Positions 34,016 to 47,854 of a DNA stretch of 64,000 nucleotides are shown here, one piece after another (within the stretch, counting starts at the first letter, position 1; every line of letters starts with the position of its first letter). Location: assembly GCA_026545765.1 (NCBI GenBank), contig CM048840.1:50902580-50966579 (forward strand). Reading direction: 5' to 3'. A model generated the notes under the pieces. It saw nothing but the letters and a program-made list of their open reading frames with translations. It was not told the DNA's origin and ran no database searches. Both the position numbers and the translations under genes were made by a program. Origin of the DNA: Plantago major. Its lineage: Eukaryota; Streptophyta; Magnoliopsida; Lamiales; Plantaginaceae.

Positions 34016-34555
34016 TTGCTTTTTCCTTTTGGCCATATTGCTTTCATTTTCCAAGTGAAAGACAATTGATTCGTGGTCTTCGGCTACAGGTAATGTTGTT
34101 TTATTGTCATCATGTTACTCAAGTCTAGTTTTGTGGTGCTTCCAATTTCTGTGTTATTGTGTACTTGTATTTCCTTTAAGTTGCTGGATTTATGAATGAA
34201 ATTGTGGGATATATTTATGCAACAAGTGACCACTAGTTCGACAATAAATGATGGAATGGTTATATAAATATGAAGGGGGGGGGGGGACTTATCAAACAGG
34301 AAACATAAATGATTTAAAGGATCCAAATTAACTAGAATTGGTCACATTTAATCACAATGTCAATACATGGAGCCTAGATAATTTCTGAATCTAATAGACA
34401 AAAGCGAACAATAAAGATCACCAAAGACTACAGATTGAATTCATTGTTACATGACAAAAAATGAAATGTTTATAAATGGTGGTAACAGTAGCTCACTAGC
34501 TAAGTTAGATGCAACTGATTCAACTCCTTGGTGATTTTCCTCATTCATGATCACA
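34016..34555. other. AT-rich stretch without a gene
   Basis: I see only a poly-G run (about 34276-34287) and AT-rich sequence. It should hold the left end of the Harbinger element, but no partner of the right-end sequence was found. Confidence 0.5.
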
Positions 34556-35746
34556 GTGCAAAAGGATCATACGCATCCTCCATACCGACTCCAGCCAGTT
34601 TTTTAACTTCACCATTGATGAAGTTGAACTTGTCTTTGTCATGCATGACCAAGAAAAACTCCAAAGTAGGTTAGTCATGGAGCATCGCCCTACCAATATC
34701 AATCTTCAATTCGGAGGTAAGATTGGGAAACTTGTCAAGCTCATCATTCAACATCCTCACATGAGCTGAAACCTTGTATTCAGTACCAGAACTCCCTTCC
34801 CCATTGGATATGTTCCTAACTCCACTAACAGCCTCTATGTGAAGTTCACAAACCCATCCATCATATTCAAAAATTCCTTATCAGTTTCCGCAGCACTAAC
34901 TCTCATTTTCTTCTTCTTAGGATACAAATTTCCCTCACAGATGTCGGGAATGTAACTACGGACTTTCGTTTGAGTTTCAGCTTGAGTATTGGTACCCGTT
35001 GGTGCACCTTCAGAAAATCAACTACCATTTGCTACAGATTCTGTTCCAGGCTGCCGATTTTGTGTTTTCGTGGCACCACTAGCAATGTCGTAGCCTTCAT
35101 CAAGATCGTCATCGGTTTCAGGCCTCCATTCATGTGGCATGAGTTCACTGTTTTTGTCTCCAAAGGTCTTGGCCTTATTCCCAGTAGCAACATCCTTCCC
35201 GAAAATCTCACACCAATTGTCAAGGTATATACACTTCTTCTCGCTCAAATTCAGCATGATGGTATGTTCCTATGAATTTGGTAAAGAATGATTTGCATAA
35301 ACACATGATCTCTTACTTTGAAGTGTAAATTAATTTGAACAACAATGGATTACCTTTGCATGAGCCTTCCACACATGATCCTCACAGTTGAACCTCTTCT
35401 CAATGTCACAGCATCATACTCCACTTTTGTTCTTCAATGCAAGTACTGCCGAGTGGTATGATTTCCACTTTCGAATCCTGTTTGATATGTGGGGTTTTAT
35501 CCTCAAATCAGTCCCTGGAAAGTTGGCTTGGAGGTGACATTGGATGAACATCAAACCACCAGGTTTGAATCCCTATTTGGACTTCAAGCCAGCCAACTTC
35601 GCCTTCTTCATACCTTCAAGCAACTCCATTTCCTCTTTCTTGGTCCACACTCGGTAATTTTTCTTTAATTTCGAATTTTCCGTGATCTCCTCACCGCCAC
35701 ACGGCTTATTATCACCCACACATTCATCTCTTTCGATCTCAGACAT
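34556..35746 (-). pseudogene. Myb/SANT-like DNA-binding protein of the PIF/Harbinger element
   Basis: Autonomous PIF/Harbinger elements encode a Myb-like partner that carries the transposase to element ends. Exon 1 (35746-35354) starts MSEIERDECVGD and contains YRVWTKKEEMELLEGM (near 35650) and IKPHISNRIRKWKSYHSAV (near 35490), the Myb/SANT-like fold of this family, then CEDHVWKAHAK. A GT..AG intron (35353-35270, 84 bp, phase 0) leads to exon 2, EHTIMLNLSEKKCIYLDNWCEIFGKDVATG. Further down is a Lys-rich PKKKKMR stretch (near 34915). At least four stops or shifts interrupt it (two in exon 1, one near 35020). Confidence 0.85.
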
Positions 35747-36010
35747 CTATAATAAATGAATATGCAATATAAATCAAGTTAAACAAATTCAAAACAATCC
35801 ATACTATAAATCCTCTGCAGCAAACTAGAAGAAATGTAAACAATATCACAAAGTTCAGCATCATAGAATTAACTCATCATGTGGATAAACACCAATGCCA
35901 TAAGCATTTTAATTAACACAAAATACCACTGCCATAACATGAGTTTAATTATTCTACAATACTCCAACAAAAAACAACACCACACCACAAATAGTTTCTC
36001 AAATAAAGTC

Positions 36011-37464
36011 CTAGTAAACTAGACAAATGCAACAAACAATCAACAAGTGGTGTTTATATGGTTGGTACTGTCGAGCAGCCACTCTTCTCCTCCATCCCAA
36101 GTACATGTGTGCAGCTAGATCACGACGGTATTGCTTCCATGCTGGACAAGTGAACAAGAAATCAATTGGTTCATCATCATTCTCCTCTCCTACAACATAT
36201 CCATTCAACTCATGTTCCCGTTGTTTTTCTTCTTCTATTAGTTCCTCCTCTTCAAGTAAGTCAGCAACATCTACTTCTCTCAAGAAGTTGTGTATAAGAC
36301 AACAAGCCAAAATTATATCATTTTGGATGTCCAATGGAAAGAACATGGTGGGCCTTCGTATACCCCAGCGCTTCTTCAAAAGTCCAAATGATCTTTCGAT
36401 TACATTTCTAGCTGAAGCATGTTTAAGATTGAAATACTCCTTAGCATTTTGAGGTCTCATATTGGACTCAGCCCACTCTTTTAAGTGATATCGTGTCTTC
36501 CGAAAAGGAGGGAGAAATCCAGGAGCATTCTAATATGCAGCATCAGCCAAATAAAAGTTCCCTACATAGAAAAGAATGCTAATAAGAACATGTGCTGCAC
36601 ATTTAATGTAAAGTATCTGCCATCAAAAAATAAATAACAAACCTCTAGGTACAGAGAATCCTTTGTTGAGAGCATCCCGCAAGACATGACCATCGTTCAC
36701 AGATCCTTCCCAACCAGTTAAAACGTATATGAACTTCATGTCCTTGTCACAAACAGCTAGGACATTAACTGATATGAATCCTTTTCTGTTACGATACATG
36801 GTTGACTTGTGTGCAGGAGTTTGAACAGTTATATAAGTACCATCTAATGTGCCGAGACACCCCTACAACAAGATAAGCAAACATTTAGAGTTTACACAAT
36901 CTTCTTCCTTTATAACACAAAGCATAAGAGCCATAAAAGTTACCTTAAAGTGGCACCACGGCTCTTCTTCACAAGAAGGAGGTATGGGCACCGACTTGGC
37001 AAGTAACACATCATGACATTTCAAGACACATTTTAGCACCTCTTTGAAGTAAACACTAACGGTGTGTCCAGACCTTTTAAACTGAAACATGGCTATCCTT
37101 TGTTTCGTATGGTGGCCCATATTCTAAGAAAAGTGGCGACTTTATCCTCTAAAGTAACATACATGCCTGCTCTTAACCCACCATGTTCTTTAAGTAAAAC
37201 ACAAAACTATTGGAAGCTCTCCATTCTCATCCGTAGTGAGTTTTTGCAATTGGTATCATTAAGTTTGGTAAGTCTATGAATGTAAGCCTTCTGCCTTTTA
37301 ATTTTCCCTATCAATTGATAACGAACAGGAGTTGTACGTTTACGCTTACGTACCAACCGTGGCCTAACACGCCTAATGTAGTACCAAGTCATAGCAAGCA
37401 TCATGCCCATAGACATCACCATTATTAGCCTTATGAGCTGCTGCCTTTGCGCATTTGACAACAT
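36011..37464 (-). pseudogene. PIF/Harbinger transposase (HARBI1-like, DDE)
   Basis: Cuts and rejoins element ends. Exon 1 (37464 to about 36943) starts MLSNAQRQQL and has the helix-turn-helix-side residues plus a stop after FQ. Exon 2, after a GT..AG intron (about 36942-36865), holds the first Asp in GTLDGTYI (near 36845) and TGWEGSVNDGHVLRDA. After a second intron (about 36645-36560) exon 3 has the second Asp in YLADAAY and the Glu in NVIERSFGLLKKRWGI (near 36390). The tail has CCLIHNFLREVD, typical for the family. Catalytic DDE residues are all present, but at least five in-frame stops make it a pseudogene. Confidence 0.9.
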
Positions 37465-38289
37465 CTTTCAACAAAATGCATCATGTCATTCAAACTCATC
37501 AATTGCAACATAAGCATACATTTAATCAAATAGCCTACTGTTTCATGTCTACTGTTTCAATGCTGACACTTTAATCAAGTTCAAGCTACATTTAATCAAA
37601 TAAATTCATTACGATAGAAAGTAACATTGATTAACTCGGGTAACATTTATTATTGCAAACCACTAGTTTAATTGACTACATCATTAACAAGAAAAACCAA
37701 ATTATGAAAATATGTACAAACCAGCAACATCAATGTTGAGTCCTAAAAATTTAATAATAAATCAACTCAATATGTCAAATCAACAACATTTAATCGACCT
37801 AGGATAAAAAACCTACATATAAATGAACCCAAACATAGTAAAGAACTTGCATTTATGTCTTCAAGACATAGTAAAGAACCCAGACATATAAACTTACATA
37901 TAATCGACCAACTTCCAGCATTCAAGACACCTCAATAAATAGCTTCACTTTAGCAATAAATGAAGAATACTCAATATGGTTATTCAAACAAAAAATGAAA
38001 TCTTCAGCACAAAATAAACAGAGCCTACCTTTCACAGTAGCTCTTGCGACTTTGTAGCTGCAAACACAAAAGGCCGGCACCAAAGCTCCAATTATGTACC
38101 TGTAAAACAAGAACAAGGAAGAAGATTAGATTCTGGGGGCATTTTTTCAGTATTTCGGCAAAGAATATGGAAAAACTCACTCGTTGCTATTGTTCCAATG
38201 GTGAAATGAACTGGAAGGCTTGTGAAGGTAAAAAAAAAACGGCTGGTCCAAAGAAATGGGGACAATTTTCTTTTAACTAGGGCTAAGAT

Positions 38290-38528
38290 TTCAGGGGTAT
38301 TTTGAACATTTCAAATCGTATCATAAACACACCAACAAGTGTGTTTCACAAATACATGGGGGTGGTCAGGTATTTCGAAACGCAATGGAAGTTGTATTTC
38401 GAAATGTGGCCCTAAAAAATGCACGGGCTTTTACAAACGCGTTTGGGCCGAAATACACCGTACCAATCACCCTGAGAAGTGTGGTCAACCATTAAAATAC
38501 ACCACAATACACCAAACCAATCAGGCCT
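38290..38528 (-). other. Right terminal region of the Harbinger element
   Basis: Minus strand begins GGCCTGATTGGTTTGGTG and contains tggtgtattgtggtgtattt, cggtgtatttcgg and a short hairpin, aaacacac...gtgtgttt (38326-38347). These repeats could be binding sites for the element proteins and upstream sequence of the transposase gene. Confidence 0.45.
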
Positions 38529-38673
38529 ATAGTGAATAGTGTACAATCAGGCTTCCAAGATTTTATTTTTTAAGCTGAAGTTGCAATAGATTAAAAAAAA
38601 AACTATATTTGTAAATTATAAAAATAATTAATTGTGACACTTATGGGAGATCTATAATAAATAATTTTTTACC

Positions 38674-41600
38674 TCATAACTTGTTGAAGATCTCTTTATA
38701 CACAACATTCGTAGTCGTATCTGAAGTATGACCCTCTTCATCACATATGAGGACTTTTAGGCCCTTCTTGTTAGTGACTCTGGAGAATGCTACATAAAGC
38801 TGACCATGGCTGAATACAGGTATGGGAAGATACAAACCAACATGAGAAAGTGATTGCCCTTGACTCTTGTTAATAGTCATAGCAAAGCACACGGACAAAG
38901 GGAATTGCCTACGCTGGAATTTAATAGGAAATTGAGTCGCATCGGAAAGACTCATAATCATTCTAGGAATGAACACCTTATCACCAGCACTTTTTCCGGT
39001 TAAAAGTTTGGCCTCAACAATAAGCTTCCCAAGATTCGTCATAATCATCCGAGTCCCATTACATAACCCTGCAGCCTGGTCTATATTTCTAAGCAGCATA
39101 ACTATGCATCCAACCTTGAACTTCATCGCGTGATTTGGTATTCCCGAATATTTTATTGTATTCAAAAACTCAACTGAATATATAGTATCATACTCATCAA
39201 CATCATCATCTTCAACGCATAAGCTATCAGAACTCATATACTAGACTTCATCACCAGGTATCAAAGATATCACATAGTCATTAATTTTCTCCACAATCTC
39301 ATTTGTGGGAGCGAGTATTGCTCTATCTTGAAAGAAGCGCTCATCAGACATATTTTGCAAAATAGAAGGATAGGTACTCTCGATAATTGTTGCTATGGGA
39401 TCTGGTGCATCTCGTATTACAATTTCTTTGGGCAATTGTATTTCTGCTTCACCATCATTGTCCCCACCAGCCGTCCCATTACCAACATCTAAAAGCCATT
39501 CTGCAAACTCCCTAATCTCCTCTACTCTCGAAGGACATGCCAGCCTGAAAGTATATACATAGATGATAAATTCTATACTTAATTGTGAAACAGTGATAGT
39601 GCTAGAAATGTAGCAACTTGAAGCAATAAATAAATATAGTGTTAAGCGAATAAACCTGTAAGCGCATATTCTTGGTAAGAGTAAGGACCGTGCATACCTC
39701 CCACAATCGAGAAGATGTAATGGATGCATGAACAATATCGTACCTACTCCCCATGGGCACCACATGTAATATTTGGCGAAAATCACACCTAGTACCACGA
39801 GTAAACCCCCAAATGGAATGTGAGATGGTTGTCCATCCGGCTACCCTCAAGCTCCTATCTAGTGCTTCGAAGCAAAACTTGTTTGTCATGGGCGCTTCAT
39901 CCCAAATAATGAGTTTGTTTTTTGCAAAAGCTCCGATAAATCTGTACCAGGCATTATCCTGTTGCATGTAGAGATCTCATCTATTTGTAAGGGAATGCTG
40001 AATCTAGAATGTGCGGTTCTACCTCTAGGAAGCAATAAAGAAGCAAATCTACTCGAAGCAACTGGCAAAACAATATCCCCTCTCCCACGTAATTTCGTAC
40101 ACAAAGTTTTTCAGATAAATGTCTTTCCATTGCCTCCATATCCATATAAGAAGAAAAAACCACCCTCTCCCTTATCTACAGAATCGACAATTCTATGATA
40201 AACAACCCTTTGTTCACTTGTAAGTTTCGGGTATAGTAAAGAGTGTTCCTGATTCATGACATCTTTGTCGTATGAAGTCTCATCTTCAATGAGCATGTTT
40301 CCGACACCCGATACAATGGACTCGTCTGGCAAACGCATGGACTTGAAATTTTGAAGACTAACACAATTTGCAGCAAGTATTTTCTCAATTTCAAGTAATG
40401 CAAGAGTTTTAACTTATTCATCAGTTAGATGCAAATCTGCAAATGGTATAATACAGAAAAAGTTAACATGAATGTATATAATAATGTAAACTAAATAAAA
40501 AAAATTCATACAGCAAAACAGATTATTTTTAGATACTGTAGTAATTTTAAAACAATCCTAAGTGCTGATATTTTCTTTTTGGCCTATATTATCACAAAAT
40601 ACAGTTTAGGAGGACACCATATATACTAATTTAGAGAACCTGGAGGTCTTGCAATTTGGCAGATTATTAAGAATGAGAAATACAATAAATGAGGGGACCG
40701 ATGACAACTTTAGTCCAGCAATTTAACTTCTACTCTGGCATCAGGTAAAAATAGTAATGGACTCATTTTGTTAATACATTTGATAGTATATCGGTGATCT
40801 GATTTTAACTTCAAAGCAAGACTAGTAGCTACAGCACTTTCATAGGAATCATAATAATTTTTTTTTACAATATACCTTTACTTTGCTTTTTTTACAAAGA
40901 AAACACAAACTATTCTTTATAGTTTTATTTACCTATACATAGAATGAAAATCTTGAGAAGATGTAGAAAATGTGGCTTAGTGAAAACAATAAATATTTAT
41001 GACTAAATATATAAGTTGATGCGAGAGTTCATTTACGGTTGAGAAATAACTAAACATTTACTCACTTGGATTGTTGGATTTATGTCGTTGAGTATAGAGG
41101 ATGTCATCTGATAAAATTTTCCAAGTCTGTTCCCATACATGCTCAGGCCTGACCATACTCTTTGCTAATAACAATGTGCAGAAGAGGCGTCTCAAATAAT
41201 TTGCCGAACCCCATAGACTTGCTTCCTGTATTGCATGAATGTACTCCTTCTCGTCATCCAATAAACCCCTAGCATAGCATGCATCTTTAAAAGTAGGGTG
41301 CAAAACTCCATCAAAAGTTTTTATGTCATTGTAGCATGTGGGACCTCTCACGTGATTAAGCAGAATCCTAGTATAGTACAATTTGTCATCACTCGGAGTT
41401 ACATGGTAAATACGTCCGATAGCTATGCATTTTTTCCTTGGAGTCCATTTCCGGATTTTTTTTATTCCATACATACCTTTGTGGAAACTCACAATACTTT
41501 AACTTCCGAGCCTCAGGATCCCTCTTGTTGCATTCCATCCATTGAAGGAACTGTGATTCACCTACAGAGTGCCTGTTTACAACGGAATCAATATTGTCAT

Positions 41601-44600
41601 CATCAGGGAATATCATATTCTGCTCACCTTCAAGATGGAATGATAAGCGTTCAACTGAAGGAACTCTGTAATGAATATCGAACATAAAAATTCGCCAAAC
41701 TGCCTCGCATGCGGATATATATATCGACGATCTTGATGATCTGTTATCTCATCAATAGTGCCATCTTCATCACGATAACTTACACAGAAGGTGGACTTAT
41801 CAATACCCTTATTGATGTATTTGAAAAGATACTTTATGGACGTGCTTTGGTTACACCACTTAACATTAATATGTGCCCGATATTTGAGGAGCAACTTCTC
41901 ATTGTAGGGTGCGATGGATCTGTTATCAACTGTTACTCCACATTTATCGATTGTGGCCCCGGTGTCTCTCCTTCTGTAAACTGGATAGCCCTTCTCATCA
42001 AGCATTGTTCGCTGAGTATATGCCTTTGGGAAAAACTTGGAGCACTTGTTATAAACCATGCACGGAGAATTTGGGTTTGCAGCACCACATGGACCATGTA
42101 CCATGTACTCTTTAACTAAATCGTACAGTTCAGAGTTTGCTTCTTTATCAGGTATCTCAGCAGAAATAACCTGATCAAATTGTCCAGCTTTGTGATATTT
42201 GCTTTCATGATCAAGGAAAAGGAGAATGTGTGCATGAGGAAGGCCCCTCTTCTGGAACTCGACAGTGTAGACAACTGCATAGAAAACATGAAATACATAA
42301 TTAAACACCAAACATAAGGCTGAGATTCATAAAGCAAGTGAGATATTTCATTTGAAACTTAAAGGTGGTGGTTAATGAGATATTAAAAATCAGACATAAA
42401 AAACTAAAATAAACACCCTGAACAGGTGTTTGTTGAACAAAATACAATGACATGGTTAATTGACAATGAGGGCAAAAACATCTATTGTTCCAGTGTATAA
42501 TAAAGATGATAATAAGTTCGTAGTAATGTAGTTATAGCGTGATCAACTCATTTTGTTTAAATGTTGGAAAATTAGATTTATAACTACCTATACAGTTAGT
42601 TATTGAGGAGGTGTAGTAATATGGTTTTTGGTTTTAACCACTTCATGTGAATTCCTAAAATGCCAATTTTATATATAAGAGATATCTGATGTTAACAAAG
42701 GTGAAATTACAACATTCATGGTTTGTGATTGCAGTACATTATGATATCTTAAATTGAGGAAAGTAAATAAAAATTCAGGGTAAAAATCATAGAGAACAAT
42801 CAAATTTAGTTTTATAAATAGAAGGAATAAGTGAGATGAAGAAGTATAATGTAGTTTGTCACTGTAATTTATTAATAGAATGAGTAAGTAAGATGAAGAT
42901 TTACTGTGGGTGCATATTGTAAATGAAAAGATTGATTCTGATTTAAGTGATAGGTGTTTTACTGTATAGAACCAACCTGCACTTGTCTTACAAAAATTTT
43001 TCGGTCCTTCAAATCTTTGAGCATTTCATCAAGTTTCATCTTGAATACTCTACACAATACATCAGGCCAGTCTTCTGGACGTAAACCCTTTTTCTTACAA
43101 AATCTCACAATCTCAGGCCATTTTGGGTTACAAGTAAAGGTAATGAATAGGTCTGGCAATCCCGTCCACTTAGAATTAGCCATGGCATCTTGATAATTTT
43201 GAATTGCCCACCTTCTACTTCCAGTGAGTGTAGATGGCAGAATGTAACGTCTCCCCACGGACGATGTATTTGTTTTGCCCTTTGTCCTTGCAACGACAAT
43301 GTTTTTGTACTTGTCTGACCAAAGTAGCTTTTGATTGTTGCGAATGAAAGCAAGTCGCTTTGTTTCCATCGATGTGCAAGAATCAACCAAAAATTGTTGA
43401 AATAGCCTACGCCCAAGGAGAATAGTCGGTGCTTCTTCCTTTCTTTCTTGGATTCTATATGCTAAATACTCTCTTATAGTGACATTGTTCTTCTTCTTTG
43501 CATTGTCCCTTGCATGAGGTATATCGTCTCGGAATCCATCCTCTCCATAAGCGAATAGAAGAGGATACTGAAATGCAAGATTGGAAGGGTGGTACTCATT
43601 AATGCGTTGTAGGCCTTTGCTCTTCTCGTCAACAATGATATCCCTCTGATCAAATTCAGGATCAATATCATCAACAATAAGGGCTGCAACTTTTGATTCT
43701 GTTGGAAGATTGAATGTTCCATCCTATTAGTTTTAGCTTAACATTGGCGCAATCTTTTTGACTTATTCTATCTGCAGCCATCCGAAAGCTCTTTGCAATT
43801 GGACTGGATTCATCAATCATTTTCTTCAGCTCATCAACCAGAGCAGGCTCAAAATCATTATGGTTGCCTTTACTGAAATAAAATAAAGAACAGTAGGAAA
43901 GTTATGTATATATTTGATTCATCAAAAAGAGTTTGTAAATGACAGTTAAAATATTCATAAAAGAAAGAAGAAAACCTGGCTGCATTTATCCTATTCCTTG
44001 TTTCTTCTTCTGTGTCGTATATATACAACTGTGAAAAATTTAGGAGTCTTGCCTTCCGGGGGTACCAACACACCGATCTTGTGATTGTTTTGACCACCCA
44101 TTCGAAATGTATAAGGACCTCTACCTTTATTCGCATTATGATCCACGGTTCCTCCCATTGATGTATATGAAAACATCATGTTGTAATAGCGGATTCACTC
44201 GAGAAAATGTTTGCTCATTGGATGTTTGTCAGTGAGCAGATCCTGGAGTAAACTCTGTGGTTTTTGCATTAGAGGTAATTTTACTTTACCTTGTCCACAA
44301 CATAGGCTAAATTTGAGGTTGTTTTTAGTAGACTTGCTCAACCTTTCTTTATACCACATTTGTGCTCCACAGAATTCGCACTTATGCTCCGGATCACCAA
44401 CATCCCAATAACCTACACGAAATAAGACTATATCAACTGCAATTTTATGTCTAAATCAGGAATAGTTTTTAAAAAAATTGGTTGCTTCTACCTCCATAAT
44501 TTTTATCCTCACCAATATCATTAGGAATCTCTGCATAAAAAAATTTGTAGCTAATGATTCCAGTTATGGATTGGAAGAATAGTTTAATTTTGTAAATGTA

Positions 44601-45904
44601 ACTAGTCACACGACAAACAATGTTAATGGTAAGTTTTAGAAGTAACTTTCAAGCTCTTCATCGGAATCAATATCATTGTTGGCATTAAATGGACGACTAC
44701 TTTCACCTGCTTTATAGTATTATATTTTTTGTCAGCATAAAAAGATTGCAGCAACTATTGAAAAAGATAAGGAATACAATTTTCAACAATACCATGAGAA
44801 TATTGGCTCTTTGCTGGAGTATACGTTTCTATTGGTATATGCCTCAATTGTTCCATCGGACGAACAGGATGGTAAGAAATGCTACTTAAAGGAATTCCTG
44901 ATGCAGTAATTACCGGTCGAAAAGCCATTGGATAATTACTTACGTAATTGGGCTGGAGGTTAGTTTGCACCGAATGGGACACACTGGTGTACTCTGATTG
45001 ACTGGATTCACATATATATTAGGCATTCCTCGGATGTAGTCATTCTAACTATTTGGTGCATAAAGAGGCGTACGATTTCCACTTCCTCGATCAGTTGTCA
45101 ATACAGATCGAATTGCATGAAATTATTGAAAATATTTTTGAAAGTTGGGATGAGAAATTGTGTATAAATGGAAAATTATACTTTATTATCCTACCGTTGG
45201 CAAATCCATGCAGGGGAGGAAATTGCATATATGAATAGTTAATGTGTGGCATAGTACCTGCCCAAAAGATCGAGATAGGAAATGTTGAAAATAGTTGAAT
45301 TTATTAAGTATTTTTTAGATATAATTAAATGAAATATAACAGCATACCACCATAATTCATTTGTAATCCGAGAGATGGATTGGATCGAGAAATGTTCATC
45401 ACAGACGATGACAATGCACATGGCAGTTGCGTACGTTGGACCCTGTTGTGGACATCAAAGCTGGTATGTGGTGTAAGCTTGGTTGCATGTGGGGAAGTAC
45501 ATGGAGTGCTATTATCCCTAGCACGATGATTGTTGGTACCTGGACCTAAGCAAAAACATAGAAACAAATAAATGAATCATTTTTGTAAATAAGAGTAATA
45601 TAGGAAGTAGGATTCGCTTACTATTACATGTAGTATTGGCTTGTTGTTGTGAAGAAACATATGGAGAGTTGATGTTTGTAGTTGAATCTGAGAGGAAGAA
45701 TTGAAAATGAGTATAGGTTTGATGATGGAAAGGAATCATTAGGAATTAATTGATTTTATATAGTGAAAGAAAGAGATGACCTTTAGGAATTTCATTTAGA
45801 GGTGATATGGTGGGAGGAAAATCTTCTCTGGATTGTTGTCTCTTTTGAGCGATGACCAGCTTCCTTTCATCCCTCAGTGCTTTAGAATTTTTCTTATCCA
45901 TTGA
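38674..45904 (-). pseudogene. Helitron Rep/helicase gene
   Basis: Drives rolling-circle transposition: a HUH nuclease nicks DNA and a Pif1-type helicase unwinds it. It probably starts at MDKKNSKALRDERK (45904), followed by small Pro/Ser/Tyr-rich exons. A zinc-finger exon reads EHKCEFCGAQMWYKERL and FSLCCGQGKVKLP (44370-44290). The Helitron-like N domain follows (LPSTLTGSRRWAIQNYQDAM, LFITFTCNPKWPEI). Rep has GLPHAHILLFL (near 42235) and the paired tyrosines KYLFKYINKG (near 41830). Helicase has GYGGNGKTF (near 40130), DEAPMTNK (near 39910) and the end block INKSQGQSLSHVGLYL...YVAFSRV (38870-38770). Introns include 42275-42976 and 40437-41065. Breaks include W to stop after GKTFI, and frameshifts near 44030, 43730, 41440 and 39970. 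Confidence 0.93.
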
Positions 45905-45999
45905 ATTGTTGTGATATACATGACAATAAATAAGTATCGTTCACAACTTCATGGACTATGGAAAAACAGGACAGTAAAAAAAATGAATAAGCATATGAG

Positions 46000-46800
46000 G
46001 GTTGTATAACAATTTGTTATGGGAGAGATTTTTTATGAAACAGTCTGTAGCAAATGTATGTGTTAGAATCCATACCTGTTTCATTGTAAATTAATATATC
46101 AGAAAACATTGGAGTCCATGTGAGAAGTACAGGATAATCAAAGCATAAAGGATTTGAATTGGTTTTGCAGGGAAAGAAAACAGATAAGTATCCTTAATAA
46201 TGTGGATTCTGTTTGGAAAATAGACCAAGTCAAATTAAACTGATATTTTTACCATTAAAATAGCTGCATATATATATATATATATTTTTTTTGCAGCCTG
46301 GTACTGAAATGTTCTCAATTTAATGGAATTTAATATCCAAGAATAATTTTCTATGTGAACGTTTATTGATGATAAAATATAACAATTATCTTCAACTCTG
46401 TATCTACTTCCTTTATCCTGAGTTGTCAATTTTGCAAAATGGACATGGATTAGGTAAACACTGCAGCATCATACCACTGCATACATCAACTCCCAGTACT
46501 ATTTCCAAGTGTATAGAAAAGAGTGGAAAAGCAAATAATATACTGAAAATAGTGAAATGCAAAATAACTGATTGTGTTCACAAAATATTTAATAACTCCA
46601 CCACTGCTGGAAAATAGCAGCAAAACGTATCACATGAAAGTCTAACAACATGAAAAACAACATTACATAACATAAAAACATTAAAAAAAAAAAACAAAGG
46701 AAAGCAAGCCACACTAACAACAATATAAAAGTCTAATCTTGAACAGAAATATCTTGAAAGAAAAGAAACATCAACGAAGCAGTGGCGACCATTTGTTGGA
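46000..46800. other. AT-rich Helitron interior without a recognised gene
   Basis: Contains a short TATA/T run (46265-46292). A plus-strand frame at 46366-46617 has no support. Confidence 0.5.
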
Positions 46801-46814
46801 TGTTTCCATGGTGT

Positions 46815-47367
46815 CTATTTCTCCTTCTTTGGAATCTTTTTGGCTGGGTATTTTGAAGCTCCAGAATTTGGGTCTTCCGATGGCATAGTAGAAGGCAGGG
46901 ATCTTTTATCCGGGGTTACAGAAACATTCTGAGAGTTTGTTGAACTCTCTTCCAATTTGTCCACCACTGAATCCTGACAGACTCAGTAAGAGACAATCCA
47001 TAATCAATAGTATGATTTGAAAGACTAAGCAATGGAAGAAAAGTTTGATAAATGTTTGATGAACCCAAGCAATTAATGTCATTTAATCTAACATAATTTT
47101 CGGACACAGTGTAAAATCAATCACTCTAATTCTTGATTTTACACGCGAATACAAAAATTATAAAAAATAAGTATACTTTGAAACTATGATTTGTTAACCC
47201 TGAGGGATGGTTTTATAATATAAATTTTCGGACTGTGCAATTTGGATATACAAAACTCAACGGTCAAATACATTGTAAAGTCGAACAACCCTTACAGTGA
47301 CAGTACTTCTTTGTGAATTCTGATCAAGGCTCGCAATGGAAATGTTAATGCTGCTGCGAGAATCCAT
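46815..47367 (-). CDS. Small two-exon gene in the Helitron 5' region, unknown function
   Basis: Exon 1 is 47367-47296 (24 codons, starting MDSRSSINISIASLDQN), exon 2 is 46973-46815 (52 codons and TAG). The intron (46974-47295) has GTAAGG and a CTGTCAG acceptor and is phase 0, so the product would be 76 residues with no stop. It is Ser/Asp/Glu-rich and ends in a Lys-rich tail, KYPAKKIPKKEK. Plant Helitrons often carry a replication protein A gene upstream of Rep/helicase, and a Lys-rich end could be a relic of one, but no OB-fold motif is visible. A CAG just before the ATG could be an acceptor, so there may be earlier exons. Confidence 0.4.
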
Positions 47368-47854
47368 GAGCTGCACACGTACAAATCAACACACCATGAA
47401 ATGAGTTAGAGAGAGGATATAAAACTGAACAATAGTGAACGAAGGACAGAGCTTCTTCTTTTTTGTTACAGTTGATACTAAAAAAAGATACAAATCTATG
47501 AAGAATTAACTTGAATGACAGGATTGTGAGGTAATTGAAGAACACAGTTGTGGAAGAATGAGGTTAAAGTGCAGGTAAGTGTTAATTATATAGTGCAACA
47601 TTAAATAACTGCTAATGGAATGAAAGACAGTCAATCTCAACAAAACCGCCATATATGATAAAGCAAATTAACTGTAACTTGTAGAGCTTGAAATAAATTA
47701 ATCTGGAACTAAAGCATGTATATACCCACCATGGAAAAGTAAATTAACTATAACCTACACCTAAAGCATGTATATACTGTTAAAAATTTCAATGGCCAAA
47801 CCTATGAGTCTAGTAACGACACCAACAAAAATAACTAATTGAGAATTATGTAAA

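Larger units (their letters stand above)
34556..38528 (-). mobile_element. PIF/Harbinger DNA transposon, left end not found
   Basis: Two minus-strand genes, a Myb-like protein and a DDE transposase, make the usual Harbinger pair. The right end is probably ...CCAAACCAATCAGGCC at 38528, of the GGCCTGNTTGGTTTGG kind. Repeated tggtgtatt motifs lie just inside. No matching left terminus was seen, so the element is probably truncated or its end has decayed. Confidence 0.75.

Noticed and set aside
34016..34555. Left terminal repeat of Harbinger
   Set aside because: No sequence resembling GGCCTGATTGGTTTGG was found in this stretch.
38529..38673. Helitron 3' hairpin and CTRR end
   Set aside because: No stable hairpin followed by CTRR and T on the minus strand.
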